In this document: piece by piece, positions 24,826 to 33,895 of the stretch | Layout: each line of letters starts with the position of its first letter | Position numbering within the stretch: the stretch's first letter is position 1 | Source of the DNA: an uncultured Kineothrix sp. | GTDB taxonomy: Bacteria; Bacillota; Clostridia; Lachnospirales; Lachnospiraceae | DNA: 64,000 nt | NCBI GenBank assembly: GCA_910587275.1 | Contig: CAJUMD010000002.1 | Location: 1 to 64,000 of the forward strand | Reading direction: 5' to 3' | Translations under genes and position numbers: made by a program | Notes under the pieces: generated by a model | The model's database searches: none | Told to the model about the DNA's origin: nothing | What the model saw: only the letters and a program-made list of their open reading frames with translations

Positions 24826-25872
24826 ATGGAAAACGTGGATAAGGTAGTAAAATATATAAAGGAATATGGCAAGAAAACAATTTTTACGTGTAGTTCCGTA
24901 TATAATGTATTGGTTTCTGTATGTATTATTTTGGGCATAGGAAATTATGAAGATTTTTATATAGTTATGTTTTCGCCGGAAAAAAAGAACCTGAATAATT
25001 TTTATGGGATTTCCAGGAAGTTAGATCAGTATAATATAGGAAATGTTGTAATTAATAAGCACACAAGGTTTCATAGGGCGGTCGGTATCAGTAATATTCA
25101 AAATATATGTGTGATGAATAAGGTAATGAAAGAGTTGGATACAAAACTAGGTGAGTATCTTTTAGTGAATTGTTCATGGAATCACCAAAAAGTTACATAT
25201 CCTGCCAGTCTGTATTTTAAGTATGCGTACAAAGCGGTTTTTATGGAAGAAGGTGCGACCCAGTTTATGACGCCGGATGAGGGCAAATGGTATATCCTGC
25301 TCAAAAAATTATATGGAAACCAAACAGAATTTTGGAGAACAGGTAAACTGGACACAATTTTTGTTCAGGAACCCGGTAGATTTCCAAAGTATTTACATTC
25401 TATGTTGGTTCCGTTTTCGTTGAGGGAAAGCGTTACGTTTTTAAATAGGGCGGATCTTGAGAAATTAGTTTCCATTTTTACGGGGGATGCAGAAAAGAAG
25501 GAAATTGAATATTTGGAAGAAAATGCATTTATCGTTATTTTTACGCAGCCTTTATCAGAGGACGGATATATTTCTGAAAAAGAAAAAATCGGGATATATG
25601 GGCAGATAGTGGAATTTTATTCCAAATATGGACATATAAACTTGAAGGTACATCCACGGGATACGTCGGAATATTCTATGGAAAATGTAACGGTATTGCA
25701 GGGAACCTATCCGAGTGAGCTGTTGATGATTTTGGGCATTGAATTTGATTATGCCATAGGGTTATGTACAAGTGCTGTTGAAACAGCACTTGCGAAAAAA
25801 AAGATTAACTTGAATGAAAAATTTTTGACGGAGTTTAAATTTAATATGATTCCACTGGAAGGTGATAGATAG
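24826..25872 (+). CDS. Sialyltransferase-like protein (GT52/polysialyltransferase type)
   Basis: The product has 348 residues and no membrane helix. The C-terminal half has a pattern seen in GT52 and polysialyltransferase-type enzymes: FTQPLSEDGYI, then LKVHPRD followed by TYPSELLMI, with a late LCTSAVETAL. These enzymes use CMP-sialic acid. The call rests on those short motifs and on the neighbouring NeuB and NeuA genes, so it is moderate. The gene is AT-rich compared with the flanks, like the next four genes. ATG 24826 follows AAGGG immediately after the HAD stop. Confidence 0.6.
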   Translation: MENVDKVVKYIKEYGKKTIFTCSSVYNVLVSVCIILGIGNYEDFYIVMFSPEKKNLNNFYGISRKLDQYNIGNVVINKHTRFHRAVGISNIQNICVMNKVMKELDTKLGEYLLVNCSWNHQKVTYPASLYFKYAYKAVFMEEGATQFMTPDEGKWYILLKKLYGNQTEFWRTGKLDTIFVQEPGRFPKYLHSMLVPFSLRESVTFLNRADLEKLVSIFTGDAEKKEIEYLEENAFIVIFTQPLSEDGYISEKEKIGIYGQIVEFYSKYGHINLKVHPRDTSEYSMENVTVLQGTYPSELLMILGIEFDYAIGLCTSAVETALAKKKINLNEKFLTEFKFNMIPLEGDR

Positions 25873-25920
25873 CAAACAAATTGATGCCATGAATATAGTC
25901 ATGTGTTAGGGAAGGGTAAT

Positions 25921-26799
25921 ATGTATAAGAAAGCATATATGATTGCGGAGATTGGATGTAATCATAAGGGATCGATGGAAGTTGCCAAGGAAATGATAGA
26001 GATTGCTGCGGCGTTTTGTAAAGTAAATGCCGTTAAGTTCCAAAAGCGGTGTAATAAGGAATTGTTTTCGGTGGAACAGTATAATGCTCCCCACCCGAAC
26101 CCGTATCACTCATACGGGGAAAGTTACGGGGAACACAGGGAGTTTTTAGAATTTGACCTGGGACAGCATAAACAGTTGAAGAAATGGTGTGAGGAGATGG
26201 GAGTGGAATATTCCACGTCTGTTTGGGATTTAACTTCGGCAAAGGAAATTGCCTCCATTCATCCGGTTTTTATAAAGATACCTTCTGCGAGCAATAACAA
26301 TTATGTAATGCTGGACTGGCTTTGTAAAAATTATGAGGGGGAAATCCAGGTTTCTTTTGGAATGACAACGCTTGCAGAGGAAGAAAAAATCGTGGATCTT
26401 TTTGAAAAAAATGGAAGAAACAGGGATTTGACGATATTGAATTGTGTATCAGGATATCCGGTGCCTTTTGAGGATGTATCCCTTCTTGAATTAAAGCGGA
26501 TGAAGGAACAGTATGGGGGACGAGTGAAGAAGATAGGATTTTCTGGTCATCATTTGGGAATTGCAGTAGATATTGCGGCGTATGCCTTAGGTGCGGAAGT
26601 ATTTGAAAGACATTATACGCTGGACCGTACATGGAAAGGAACAGACCATGCGGCTTCTTTGGAACCGGATGGAATGCGCAGGCTTGTGCGTGACTTTGAT
26701 GCTGTTTACAGGGCAATGACCATGAAAAAACAAGAGATTCTTCCGATTGAGCAGGAGCAGAGGGACAAGCTGAAATATCATAATACGGAACAGGGTTAA
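25921..26799 (+). CDS. neuB: N-acetylneuraminate synthase family protein, single-domain
   Basis: This is a NeuB-type TIM barrel of 292 residues that condenses phosphoenolpyruvate with an N-acylated hexosamine to make a nonulosonic acid. Seen are MIAEIGCNHKGSMEVAKEMI, AVKFQKR, KIPSASNNN, SFGMTT, GFSGHHLG and FERHYTLDRTWKGTDHAASL. The usual C-terminal SAF (antifreeze-like) domain, which helps close the neighbouring active site in the dimer, is absent. The chain ends soon after the barrel. ATG 25921 has GGGAAGGG upstream. The exact product (Neu, Leg or Pse type) cannot be fixed, and no NeuC epimerase is seen. Confidence 0.87.
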   Translation: MYKKAYMIAEIGCNHKGSMEVAKEMIEIAAAFCKVNAVKFQKRCNKELFSVEQYNAPHPNPYHSYGESYGEHREFLEFDLGQHKQLKKWCEEMGVEYSTSVWDLTSAKEIASIHPVFIKIPSASNNNYVMLDWLCKNYEGEIQVSFGMTTLAEEEKIVDLFEKNGRNRDLTILNCVSGYPVPFEDVSLLELKRMKEQYGGRVKKIGFSGHHLGIAVDIAAYALGAEVFERHYTLDRTWKGTDHAASLEPDGMRRLVRDFDAVYRAMTMKKQEILPIEQEQRDKLKYHNTEQG

Positions 26800-26809
26800 A
26801 GGGAGAAGG

Positions 26810-27931
26810 ATGAAAAAACAGCCGACGAGGATACTGCATGTCATAGGGAAGCTGGGAAGCGGTGGAATTGAAAGTTTTGTAATTAATGTTTACCGCCATG
26901 TTATTGCAAGAAATATCCAATTTGATTTTATAGTTTTTAGGGATGTGCAGGAGTTTTATGAGGAGGAAATTAGGAAACTTGGAGGAAAGAAGTATGCAAT
27001 GGGAAAAGAGTTAAGTCCTAAATTATTGGAACGTATAAAAAGGGTCTTTCGTTTTCTTAAGCTGCTGAAAGAGCATCCTGAGTACCGAATCATACATGTC
27101 CATATGTCAAATCCGGCTTCGGCATTAGAATATCTTTTAGTATCGAAATTATTAGGACGTAAAGTAATTGCGCATTCACATGCGAGTGGCGACTATCGTA
27201 ACGGTAAAGTCAGGGCAGCAGCGTATATGGTTTGCAGGAAAATCGTATGCAGGTTTGCAGACAAAAAATTGGCATGTTCCCAAAAGGCGGCAGAATGGAT
27301 CTTTTCTTCCAAATATGTTCGGTGTGTTGAAATAATTTATAATGGTATTGATTTTGGAAAATTTGTGTTCTGTCAGCATGAAAGAGATAAAATCCGTATG
27401 CAGTATCATTTGGGGGACAATTTTATAATTGGACATGTGGGACGGTTTGCGCCGGAAAAGAATCATCGGTTTTTAATTGAGGTTTTTAGGAAATTGGCTG
27501 ATATATGTAATGTGGAACTATTGTTGGTTGGGGAAGGAGACGGAAGAAAGGATGTGGAATTGTTAGTTTCGCAAAGCAATTTGGAGGGAAAAGTTATTTT
27601 TGCCGGGGAGCGCAGGGATGTTTCCTGCATATTGCAGGCAATGGATGTTTTGGTTATGCCATCAAAATATGAGGGGTTTGGGATTGTTGCAGTGGAAGCG
27701 CAGGCATCAGGACTTCCATGTGTGCTTTCTGATAGTATTCCAAGGGAAGTGCAGTGTACGGATTATGTCAGTTTTCTATCTTTGAATGAAGGGGCAGAAA
27801 AATGGGCAGAAGAAATTATGAAATTCCGTGTAAAGGCAAATAGGAATGTCTCAATGAATCATGTAAATAGTAAAGAGTATGATATACGGAAAACGGTGGA
27901 AAAAATAGAAACTGTTTATATGGGACTGTAA
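26810..27931 (+). CDS. Glycosyltransferase family 4 (GT-B fold)
   Basis: This 373-residue retaining glycosyltransferase opens with RILHVIGKLGSGGIESFVINVYR. The donor-site half carries IGHVGRFAPEKNH and the nucleotide-sugar signature PSKYEGFGIVAVEAQASGLP. It adds one sugar of the repeat unit at the inner membrane face. Donor and acceptor are unknown. AGGGAGAAGG precedes ATG 26810. It is in the AT-rich part of the locus. Confidence 0.9.
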   Translation: MKKQPTRILHVIGKLGSGGIESFVINVYRHVIARNIQFDFIVFRDVQEFYEEEIRKLGGKKYAMGKELSPKLLERIKRVFRFLKLLKEHPEYRIIHVHMSNPASALEYLLVSKLLGRKVIAHSHASGDYRNGKVRAAAYMVCRKIVCRFADKKLACSQKAAEWIFSSKYVRCVEIIYNGIDFGKFVFCQHERDKIRMQYHLGDNFIIGHVGRFAPEKNHRFLIEVFRKLADICNVELLLVGEGDGRKDVELLVSQSNLEGKVIFAGERRDVSCILQAMDVLVMPSKYEGFGIVAVEAQASGLPCVLSDSIPREVQCTDYVSFLSLNEGAEKWAEEIMKFRVKANRNVSMNHVNSKEYDIRKTVEKIETVYMGL

Positions 27932-27933
27932 AT

Positions 27934-29097
27934 ATGAACCGGAAAAAAAATATATTTGTTATCAAACTGCCAGAAAATTTATTATATAGGGTATTCATTT
28001 TTTTTCTGACATTTCCGCATTTGAAAATAGGATATTTAGAACAGTTTGGAATTTTGGATTTTGTGATTAACGGTTGGAGAATCCTTTCTTTTACCATTAT
28101 ATTTATTTGGTATTTCTTATTCAGGAAAAGGTGTACAAAACTGGTTATGGCATTTGTCATTATGGAAGTGTATTTATTTTTAAATACTTTGGTTTGGCAG
28201 GGAAACCTAAAAAGTTGTATTGTAAATGCGTTTTCAATTTTAAGTGTTGTATTGCTGTATGATATGATTGAGGACAGAAAAGCCGCATTTTTGGAAACGC
28301 AGTTGTTTTGTTTTGAACTGATTATATACATCAATTTGTTGACGGAAATATTATTTCCTGACGGATTGTACCGGTCGGCAAAATATACCTTAAATTGGTT
28401 TTTGGGATATTATAATACGCATACAAGATATTTTCTGCCAGCATTAATGTTTGCGTATCTTTATAAAAGTTACAGTGGAAAAAAAATAAGGGTATATTTG
28501 CTGACGGCGGCTGTTTTTTTCTCAGCATTGTTGGTTTGGTCAGGAGGGATTGTGATTACATTGCTACTGATGGCGGTGGTATACCTGATATTCCGAAAAA
28601 GGACTGAAATATTTAATTATTTCAGTTATTGGATGATACAGATCCTTTTTTTTATATTTATCATAGTCTTAAAGATGCAAAACCTGTTTCGTTGGCTGAT
28701 TGATGACTTTCTTGGGAAATGGAGGTCACTGGAAGCCAGGGTAACAGTGTGGAATGCGGAACTGGGACTTATTTTAAATTCATTTTTAGTAGGATACGGA
28801 ATGGAATATGACGAAGATCGTAAAATGCATTATTTTTGGGCAGTGCATTCGCATAACCAACTTATGGAGATTCTGCATCAAGGCGGAATCGTTTATTTGC
28901 TGTTTTGGATATGCATTATCATAATGGCTGGAAATAAGTTGTGGAAGTACAGGAACAGTGAAGCAGTAAAAGCTATTTCCATAGCCTTTTTCGGATGGTG
29001 TGTACATAGTTTGGTGGAACCATATACAACGGCGTTTTTAATGGGAATGTTTATAATTGCTTATCATTGTAAATGTTTTGCGGATGTGGAAGAATAG
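27934..29097 (+). CDS. O-antigen/capsule polymerase (Wzy-like)
   Basis: The product has 387 residues with about ten or more hydrophobic helices and very low sequence conservation, as is usual for Wzy polymerases. A large loop near the C-terminal half carries GYGMEYDEDRKMHYFWAVHS followed by HNQLMEILHQGG, which resembles the O-antigen ligase/polymerase HN block. It starts two bases after the glycosyltransferase stop. The call rests on topology, that block and position next to Wzx. It is among the most AT-rich genes in the window. Confidence 0.8.
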   Translation: MNRKKNIFVIKLPENLLYRVFIFFLTFPHLKIGYLEQFGILDFVINGWRILSFTIIFIWYFLFRKRCTKLVMAFVIMEVYLFLNTLVWQGNLKSCIVNAFSILSVVLLYDMIEDRKAAFLETQLFCFELIIYINLLTEILFPDGLYRSAKYTLNWFLGYYNTHTRYFLPALMFAYLYKSYSGKKIRVYLLTAAVFFSALLVWSGGIVITLLLMAVVYLIFRKRTEIFNYFSYWMIQILFFIFIIVLKMQNLFRWLIDDFLGKWRSLEARVTVWNAELGLILNSFLVGYGMEYDEDRKMHYFWAVHSHNQLMEILHQGGIVYLLFWICIIIMAGNKLWKYRNSEAVKAISIAFFGWCVHSLVEPYTTAFLMGMFIIAYHCKCFADVEE

Positions 29098-29138
29098 AAG
29101 AACGAAAAGGCTGGAATTGAAGGGACGTTGAAATAACA

Positions 29139-30581
29139 TTGATTTTGAAACTGGTTAGGAAAATAAAGGGAAGTACGATAGGCGGGATTTTTTTAGTTGT
29201 TTTTGGAAATATGGCATTGCTTTTTTCGAAAATGTTGGTGTGGCTATTGGCACCGCGGCTTTTGGGAGTTACTGATTACGGATATTACAAAATGTTTACC
29301 TTATACTTAGTATATGCAATGTTGTTTCATTTTGGATTCCCAGACGGGGTTCTCCTGCTTCATGCAGGACAGAAGTATGAAGATTTGGATAAAACAAAAC
29401 TTCGGAGGACTTCAAGATTTTTTATTTTATTTCAAATATTGGTTTTTTTGACGATAGCAGGGATGGCTTTCTGCTTTTTGGGCGGAATGGAGCGTTATAT
29501 TTTTTGTATGATTGGGATTGATGCATTTTTTATAAATGTATCAACCTATTACAAATTTATTTCGCAGGCGGTAATGCGTTTCAGGGAGTTGACAGTCCGG
29601 AATGTTATGCAGGCGGTTATGCAGGTCACATCATTATTGGTGATAATGATATTGTCAAATTGGAAAGCGGAACTTGCTAATGGATATGTTTATATTTTTT
29701 CGGTTATTTTGGTGGATGCGGCATTGATGGTGTATTATGTAGTTACATACAGGGATATAACTTTTGGAAAGGCTGTTTCATTACGGTCACAGAAGGCGGA
29801 TATCCGCAGGTATTTTTCCGCAGGTATTTTACTGACGGCAGCATTTCAGGTGTCCCATTTTGTTTTTGTATTAGACAGTCAAATGGTTGAAATTTTATTT
29901 AATATAGAAATTTATTCTTTATATGCTTTTTCTTACAGTATTACAGGAATGATTTCGTTAGTTATAAATGCCATTTCCACAGTGATGCTGCCAAGCCTGA
30001 AAAGGTTGGAAGAACGTAATGCGGTGTCAAAGTTTTCTGATATTATGGCAATGATTTCCATAGTTGTATTCTTTTTGACTGCGGCTTATTATCCACTTGT
30101 TTGGTTCATTAACTGGTATTTGCCAGATTATGCCGGAGCATTGGAATATCTTAAAATTATTTTACCTGGAGTGGCGGTATCCAGTTGTATTAACTTAATT
30201 ATTTTTACGTACTATAAAGTGTTAAATCAGTTGAAATATTATTTTGTTATTTCAACTATTATGTTGTTGACGGGTATGGTATTAAATTATACAGGATATT
30301 ATTTCTTTCATACGCCAAAGGCGTTTTCGGTGGCATCTATATTTACATTATTACTTTGGTATTTGTCTGCGGAACGCTATTTTGTTAAGAAATTTCAAGT
30401 TAAATGGGTAAAAAATTTTCTTTATATCTGTGTTGAAATAGTATTTTTCTATTTTGTAAACGTATGGCTGGAAAAAGAGTGGGAGGCATTGTTGTTTTAT
30501 TTGTGTGGTTGTGCCGTGATTACATTGCTGTTTTATGGGGGAAAAGTAAAAAATAAAATGGATAAGGCAAAAAGTGGATAA
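29139..30581 (+). CDS. Polysaccharide flippase (Wzx-like)
   Basis: This 480-residue protein with about 12-14 helices has the opening typical of the MOP-superfamily flippases (GGIFLVVFGNMALLFSKMLVW, then APRLLGVTDYGYYKMF). It moves lipid-linked repeat units across the membrane for Wzy. The only start is TTG at 29139, with weak upstream AGGGACG, so translation may be inefficient or coupled. It is AT-rich. The next gene, neuA, returns to the GC-richer style of the host. Confidence 0.85.
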   Translation: MILKLVRKIKGSTIGGIFLVVFGNMALLFSKMLVWLLAPRLLGVTDYGYYKMFTLYLVYAMLFHFGFPDGVLLLHAGQKYEDLDKTKLRRTSRFFILFQILVFLTIAGMAFCFLGGMERYIFCMIGIDAFFINVSTYYKFISQAVMRFRELTVRNVMQAVMQVTSLLVIMILSNWKAELANGYVYIFSVILVDAALMVYYVVTYRDITFGKAVSLRSQKADIRRYFSAGILLTAAFQVSHFVFVLDSQMVEILFNIEIYSLYAFSYSITGMISLVINAISTVMLPSLKRLEERNAVSKFSDIMAMISIVVFFLTAAYYPLVWFINWYLPDYAGALEYLKIILPGVAVSSCINLIIFTYYKVLNQLKYYFVISTIMLLTGMVLNYTGYYFFHTPKAFSVASIFTLLLWYLSAERYFVKKFQVKWVKNFLYICVEIVFFYFVNVWLEKEWEALLFYLCGCAVITLLFYGGKVKNKMDKAKSG

Positions 30582-30631
30582 AACAAAACTAAAAGTTTTG
30601 CCCAAATATTATAATGAGGAGTCGGTGAAGC

Positions 30632-31816
30632 ATGAACATAGCATTCATTCCCGTAAGGGGCGGGAGTAAATCCATCCCCCTGAAAAACATTAAACCAATC
30701 TGCGGCAGGCCGCTGCTATACTGGACGGCAAAAGCGGCATGTGAGTGTAAGGACATTGACTTGGTTTACATTGCCACGGACAGTCCAAAGATCCGCGAAG
30801 TGGCGGAAGGTTTCCGGCAGGAAGCGGGGGAAGGAATTTGGGAGAAAATCAGGGTAGTGGACCGTTCCGGACAATCGGCAGACGACCGGGCATCCACGGA
30901 GACGGCGATGCTTGAGTTTGCCGGGGCGTACGGGTTTGACAATATCGTACTGGTACAGGCGACGTCGCCGATGTTAAGGGCTTCGGACTTGGAAGGGGGA
31001 TTTGCCCTTTTCCGGCAGCCGGATACGGACAGCGTGTTATCCGTGGTGAGACAGCGCCGGTTTCTTTGGCGGGAGGACGGCAGGACGGCGGTTCCGGTAA
31101 ATTATGACGTATTCCACCGTCCGAGGCGGCAGGAATTTGACGGATATTTAATGGAAAACGGTGCGTTCTATATTACATCCAAAGAAAATCTGTTAACATA
31201 CCAAAACCGCATATCAGGAAACATAAAGACTTATGAGATGGAAGAAGACACGGCATACGAACTGGATGAGCCGGACGATTGGGTTATTGTCGGGGCATTG
31301 ATGGAGCGGAAAGGGTTTGGGGCAGAGGAACGGGATATGCCGTCCGGGGTGAAGATGTTCCTGACGGACTGTGACGGCTGCCTGACGGACGGCGGCATGT
31401 ATTATTCGGAACATGGCGATGAACTGAAAAAATTCAATACGAAGGATGGCATGGGATTTTCGTTTTTACGGGAAAAGGGTATTCTTACGGGAGTCATTAC
31501 AGGGGAGGACGTGGAACTGAACCGGCGCCGTGTGGAGAAATTAAAGCTGGATATCTACAAACCGGGCTGCAGGGATAAGGCGTCGGCAATAAAGGAATTG
31601 TGCAGGCAGTACCGGATCGGGCTTGAGGATGTGGTTTATGTGGGGGATGACGTAAACGATTTGGAAGTCATTCAAATGGTCGGGTTCGGCTGCTGTCCGG
31701 CAGACGCCGTCCCGCAGGTAAAAGCCGCCGCCAAATACGTTGCCGCCGCAAAGGGCGGGGAGGGTGTCATCAGGGAAATAATAGAAAGGCTGGATAAGAA
31801 AATCTTAACAAACTGA
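30632..31816 (+). CDS. neuA: CMP-sialic acid synthetase fused to KdsC-like HAD phosphatase
   Basis: The protein has 394 residues in two domains. The N-terminal cytidylyltransferase (residues 1 to about 230) has IPVRGGSKSIPLKNI and VQATSPM and activates a nonulosonic acid as its CMP sugar. The C-terminal HAD domain (about 245-394) has FLTDCDGCLTDGG, VITGED and VYVGDDVNDLEV. It resembles KdsC-type phosphatases that dephosphorylate the 9-phosphate sugar. The fusion would let one protein act after a phosphate-forming NeuB. ATG 30632 follows GAGGAG. Its GC content matches the flanks rather than the AT-rich genes before it. Confidence 0.9.
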   Translation: MNIAFIPVRGGSKSIPLKNIKPICGRPLLYWTAKAACECKDIDLVYIATDSPKIREVAEGFRQEAGEGIWEKIRVVDRSGQSADDRASTETAMLEFAGAYGFDNIVLVQATSPMLRASDLEGGFALFRQPDTDSVLSVVRQRRFLWREDGRTAVPVNYDVFHRPRRQEFDGYLMENGAFYITSKENLLTYQNRISGNIKTYEMEEDTAYELDEPDDWVIVGALMERKGFGAEERDMPSGVKMFLTDCDGCLTDGGMYYSEHGDELKKFNTKDGMGFSFLREKGILTGVITGEDVELNRRRVEKLKLDIYKPGCRDKASAIKELCRQYRIGLEDVVYVGDDVNDLEVIQMVGFGCCPADAVPQVKAAAKYVAAAKGGEGVIREIIERLDKKILTN

Positions 31817-31849
31817 CAGCATTATTTTCATAATTTTTCCGTTTCATTA

Positions 31850-31878
31850 TTGCCCGGAGACATATATTTTGATACAAT
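31850..31878 (+). promoter_or_regulatory. Predicted promoter of chemoreceptor gene
   Basis: TTGCCC (31850-31855) and TACAAT (31873-31878) are separated by 17 bases, about 85 bases before the start codon. Confidence 0.6.
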
Positions 31879-31962
31879 GAATAAAATATTCAGGAAAAAT
31901 GCAAAGGGAAACAAGCGGCATGGTAAGAAGCCGCATACCGTTTGCCAAAGGAGATTGGAAAA

Positions 31963-33237
31963 ATGATAGAAGAAAAGTTAAAGGGCAAGAAGATTAAGGA
32001 AAAAATCATGGCGGTATTCGGCTCCATACTGGCCGCATACATACTTACGGTAATCGTGGGGATATTGGGGATGAGCCTGCTGAGTAAGTATCCGACGGCG
32101 CGGATGGTGGCAATCGGTGTTTTGGTGGTGATTGCCGTCGGGAACCTTATTTTGGTGTTGAAGGTTTCGGGTTCCGTCATATTTTCACTGGTGCAGCCGG
32201 TTAAGGAATTGGAGGATGCGGCAAAACGGATGTCCCAGGGTGATTTCAGTGTGCAGATTACCTATGATTCCGACGATGAACTGGGGGAACTGGCGGAGTG
32301 TTTCCGCATCACCGTTTCTTCCCTGAAAATGATTATCGATGACCTGTACCGTATCATTTCGGAATTTAAGGACGGGAACTTTGACGTGCGTTCCGAATGC
32401 CGGGAAAAATATGTGGGTGATTATGAGCCGTTACTCACCCAGCTTAGGGACATGGTGGTCAATATCAGCAATTCTTTGGGCAATATCCAAAGCGTGGCGG
32501 ACCAGGTGGCATCCGGTTCCACGGAGCTTGCCAATTCCGCACAGGTGTTGGCAGAAGGCGCGGCGAACCAGTCGTCCGCCGTTGAGCAGCTTCTTGCGAC
32601 GGTAACGGACGTAACCGCGCAAGTGGAGGAAAACAGCCGTGCCACGGACAGACTGCATGATAATGCGAAAAGCGTGGGCGGGGAAGCCGATATCAGCAGG
32701 AGGAAGATGGCAGACCTGATGCGCGCCATGGAATCTATTAAGGATACTTCCCAGGAAATTAATAATATTATCGCGGATATTGAAGATATTGCCTCCCAGA
32801 CAAACCTTCTTTCCTTAAATGCTGCCATTGAGGCGGCGCGGGCAGGGGAAGCCGGTAAGGGTTTTGCGGTGGTGGCGGAACAAATCCGGAAACTGGCAGA
32901 GGACAGCGCACAGTCTGCCGTAAAGACAAAACAGTTGATTGAGGCGTCTTTGGCGGAAATAAGCAAAGGAAACGACATTACGGAGGAAACCGCGGATTCC
33001 ATGAATAAAGTAATGGACGAACTGGACAATATTCTTATGGGTGTGGGCGAAATCCGTACGGCATCCGATAAGCAGGCGGTATCCGTGAAGGAAATCGAGA
33101 AAGGCGTGGAACAGATTTCCAGGGTGGTAACTGCCAATTCGGCAACGGCGGAGCAGACTTCCGCTACCAGTGAACAGCTTTCGGCACAGGCAATTACGCT
33201 GAACGGGGAGGTGGAGCAGTTTAGTCTGCGGAAGTAA
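31963..33237 (+). CDS. Methyl-accepting chemotaxis protein without an external sensor domain
   Basis: The protein has 424 residues. Two membrane helices (about residues 18-42 and 50-70) are joined by only a few residues, so there is no external ligand domain. A HAMP segment follows, with KELEDAAKRMSQGDFSV, then a coiled-coil signalling domain whose tip is intact (SQTNLLSLNAAIEAARAGEA, then GKGFAVVA). It should pass signals to CheA/CheW and may sense from the cytoplasm or membrane. ATG 31963 follows AAAGGAG at nine bases. No other chemotaxis gene is nearby. Confidence 0.88.
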   Translation: MIEEKLKGKKIKEKIMAVFGSILAAYILTVIVGILGMSLLSKYPTARMVAIGVLVVIAVGNLILVLKVSGSVIFSLVQPVKELEDAAKRMSQGDFSVQITYDSDDELGELAECFRITVSSLKMIIDDLYRIISEFKDGNFDVRSECREKYVGDYEPLLTQLRDMVVNISNSLGNIQSVADQVASGSTELANSAQVLAEGAANQSSAVEQLLATVTDVTAQVEENSRATDRLHDNAKSVGGEADISRRKMADLMRAMESIKDTSQEINNIIADIEDIASQTNLLSLNAAIEAARAGEAGKGFAVVAEQIRKLAEDSAQSAVKTKQLIEASLAEISKGNDITEETADSMNKVMDELDNILMGVGEIRTASDKQAVSVKEIEKGVEQISRVVTANSATAEQTSATSEQLSAQAITLNGEVEQFSLRK

Positions 33238-33346
33238 GGAATGGTACTTGTTTTCGGGTTGTTTTTGGATAGAAGAAACAGGTTTGTGTCTGCGCTGCAA
33301 CCGCAAACCCGGTATGCACGGAAAGCAGCGCAGAAATGAGGAAAGC

Positions 33347-33799
33347 ATGAAATGCCCTTTTTGCGGACATGACAATACAAGAGTGATAGATTCCAGGCCG
33401 GCGGAGGATAATAATTCCATCCGGCGCCGGAGGGTTTGCGACGTATGCGGCAAACGTTTTACGACGTATGAAAAAATTGATACAATCCCGTTGATTGTCA
33501 TTAAGAAGGATAACAACAGGGAGGCATATGACCGCTCCAAGATAGAGGCGGGCATTTTACGGGCGTGTCATAAACGTCCGGTGAGTGCAAACCAAATCAG
33601 CCGTTTGGTGGAGGAAGTGGAGACGGAAATTTTTAATATGGAAGAACGGGAACTCTCCAGCCAGGTTGTGGGTGAGCTGGTGATGAATAAGCTAAAGGAT
33701 TTGGATGCGGTGGCTTATGTCAGGTTTGCTTCCGTGTACAGGGAATTTAAGGATATCAACACGTTTATGGATGAACTGAAAAAAGTGTTGGATAAATAA
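33347..33799 (+). CDS. nrdR: Ribonucleotide reductase repressor NrdR
   Basis: This 150-residue protein has the full family length. The N-terminal zinc ribbon has CPFCGHDNTRVIDSR and RVCDVCGKRFTTYE. It is followed by an ATP-cone domain (IKKDNNREAYDRSKIEAGIL) that senses ATP/dATP. NrdR represses nrd genes by binding paired NrdR boxes. Exactly such a pair lies upstream of nrdD at 12386-12433. GAGG five bases upstream supports ATG 33347. The longer frame back to 33248 is not needed. Confidence 0.96.
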   Translation: MKCPFCGHDNTRVIDSRPAEDNNSIRRRRVCDVCGKRFTTYEKIDTIPLIVIKKDNNREAYDRSKIEAGILRACHKRPVSANQISRLVEEVETEIFNMEERELSSQVVGELVMNKLKDLDAVAYVRFASVYREFKDINTFMDELKKVLDK

Positions 33800-33895
33800 G
33801 GTCGGATGGGAGCGTGTTTGAAAATTGCGGAAAAGAAGTTTCAAATACGCTTTAAGGACAGGGTTTAAATTCAAAATGGTAAGGCAGGACACAGG

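Noticed and set aside
32421..33380. Minus-strand open frame of 319 residues opposite the chemoreceptor
   Set aside because: It is Ser/Ala-rich low-complexity shadow of the coiled-coil coding region, with no motif or ribosome binding site.
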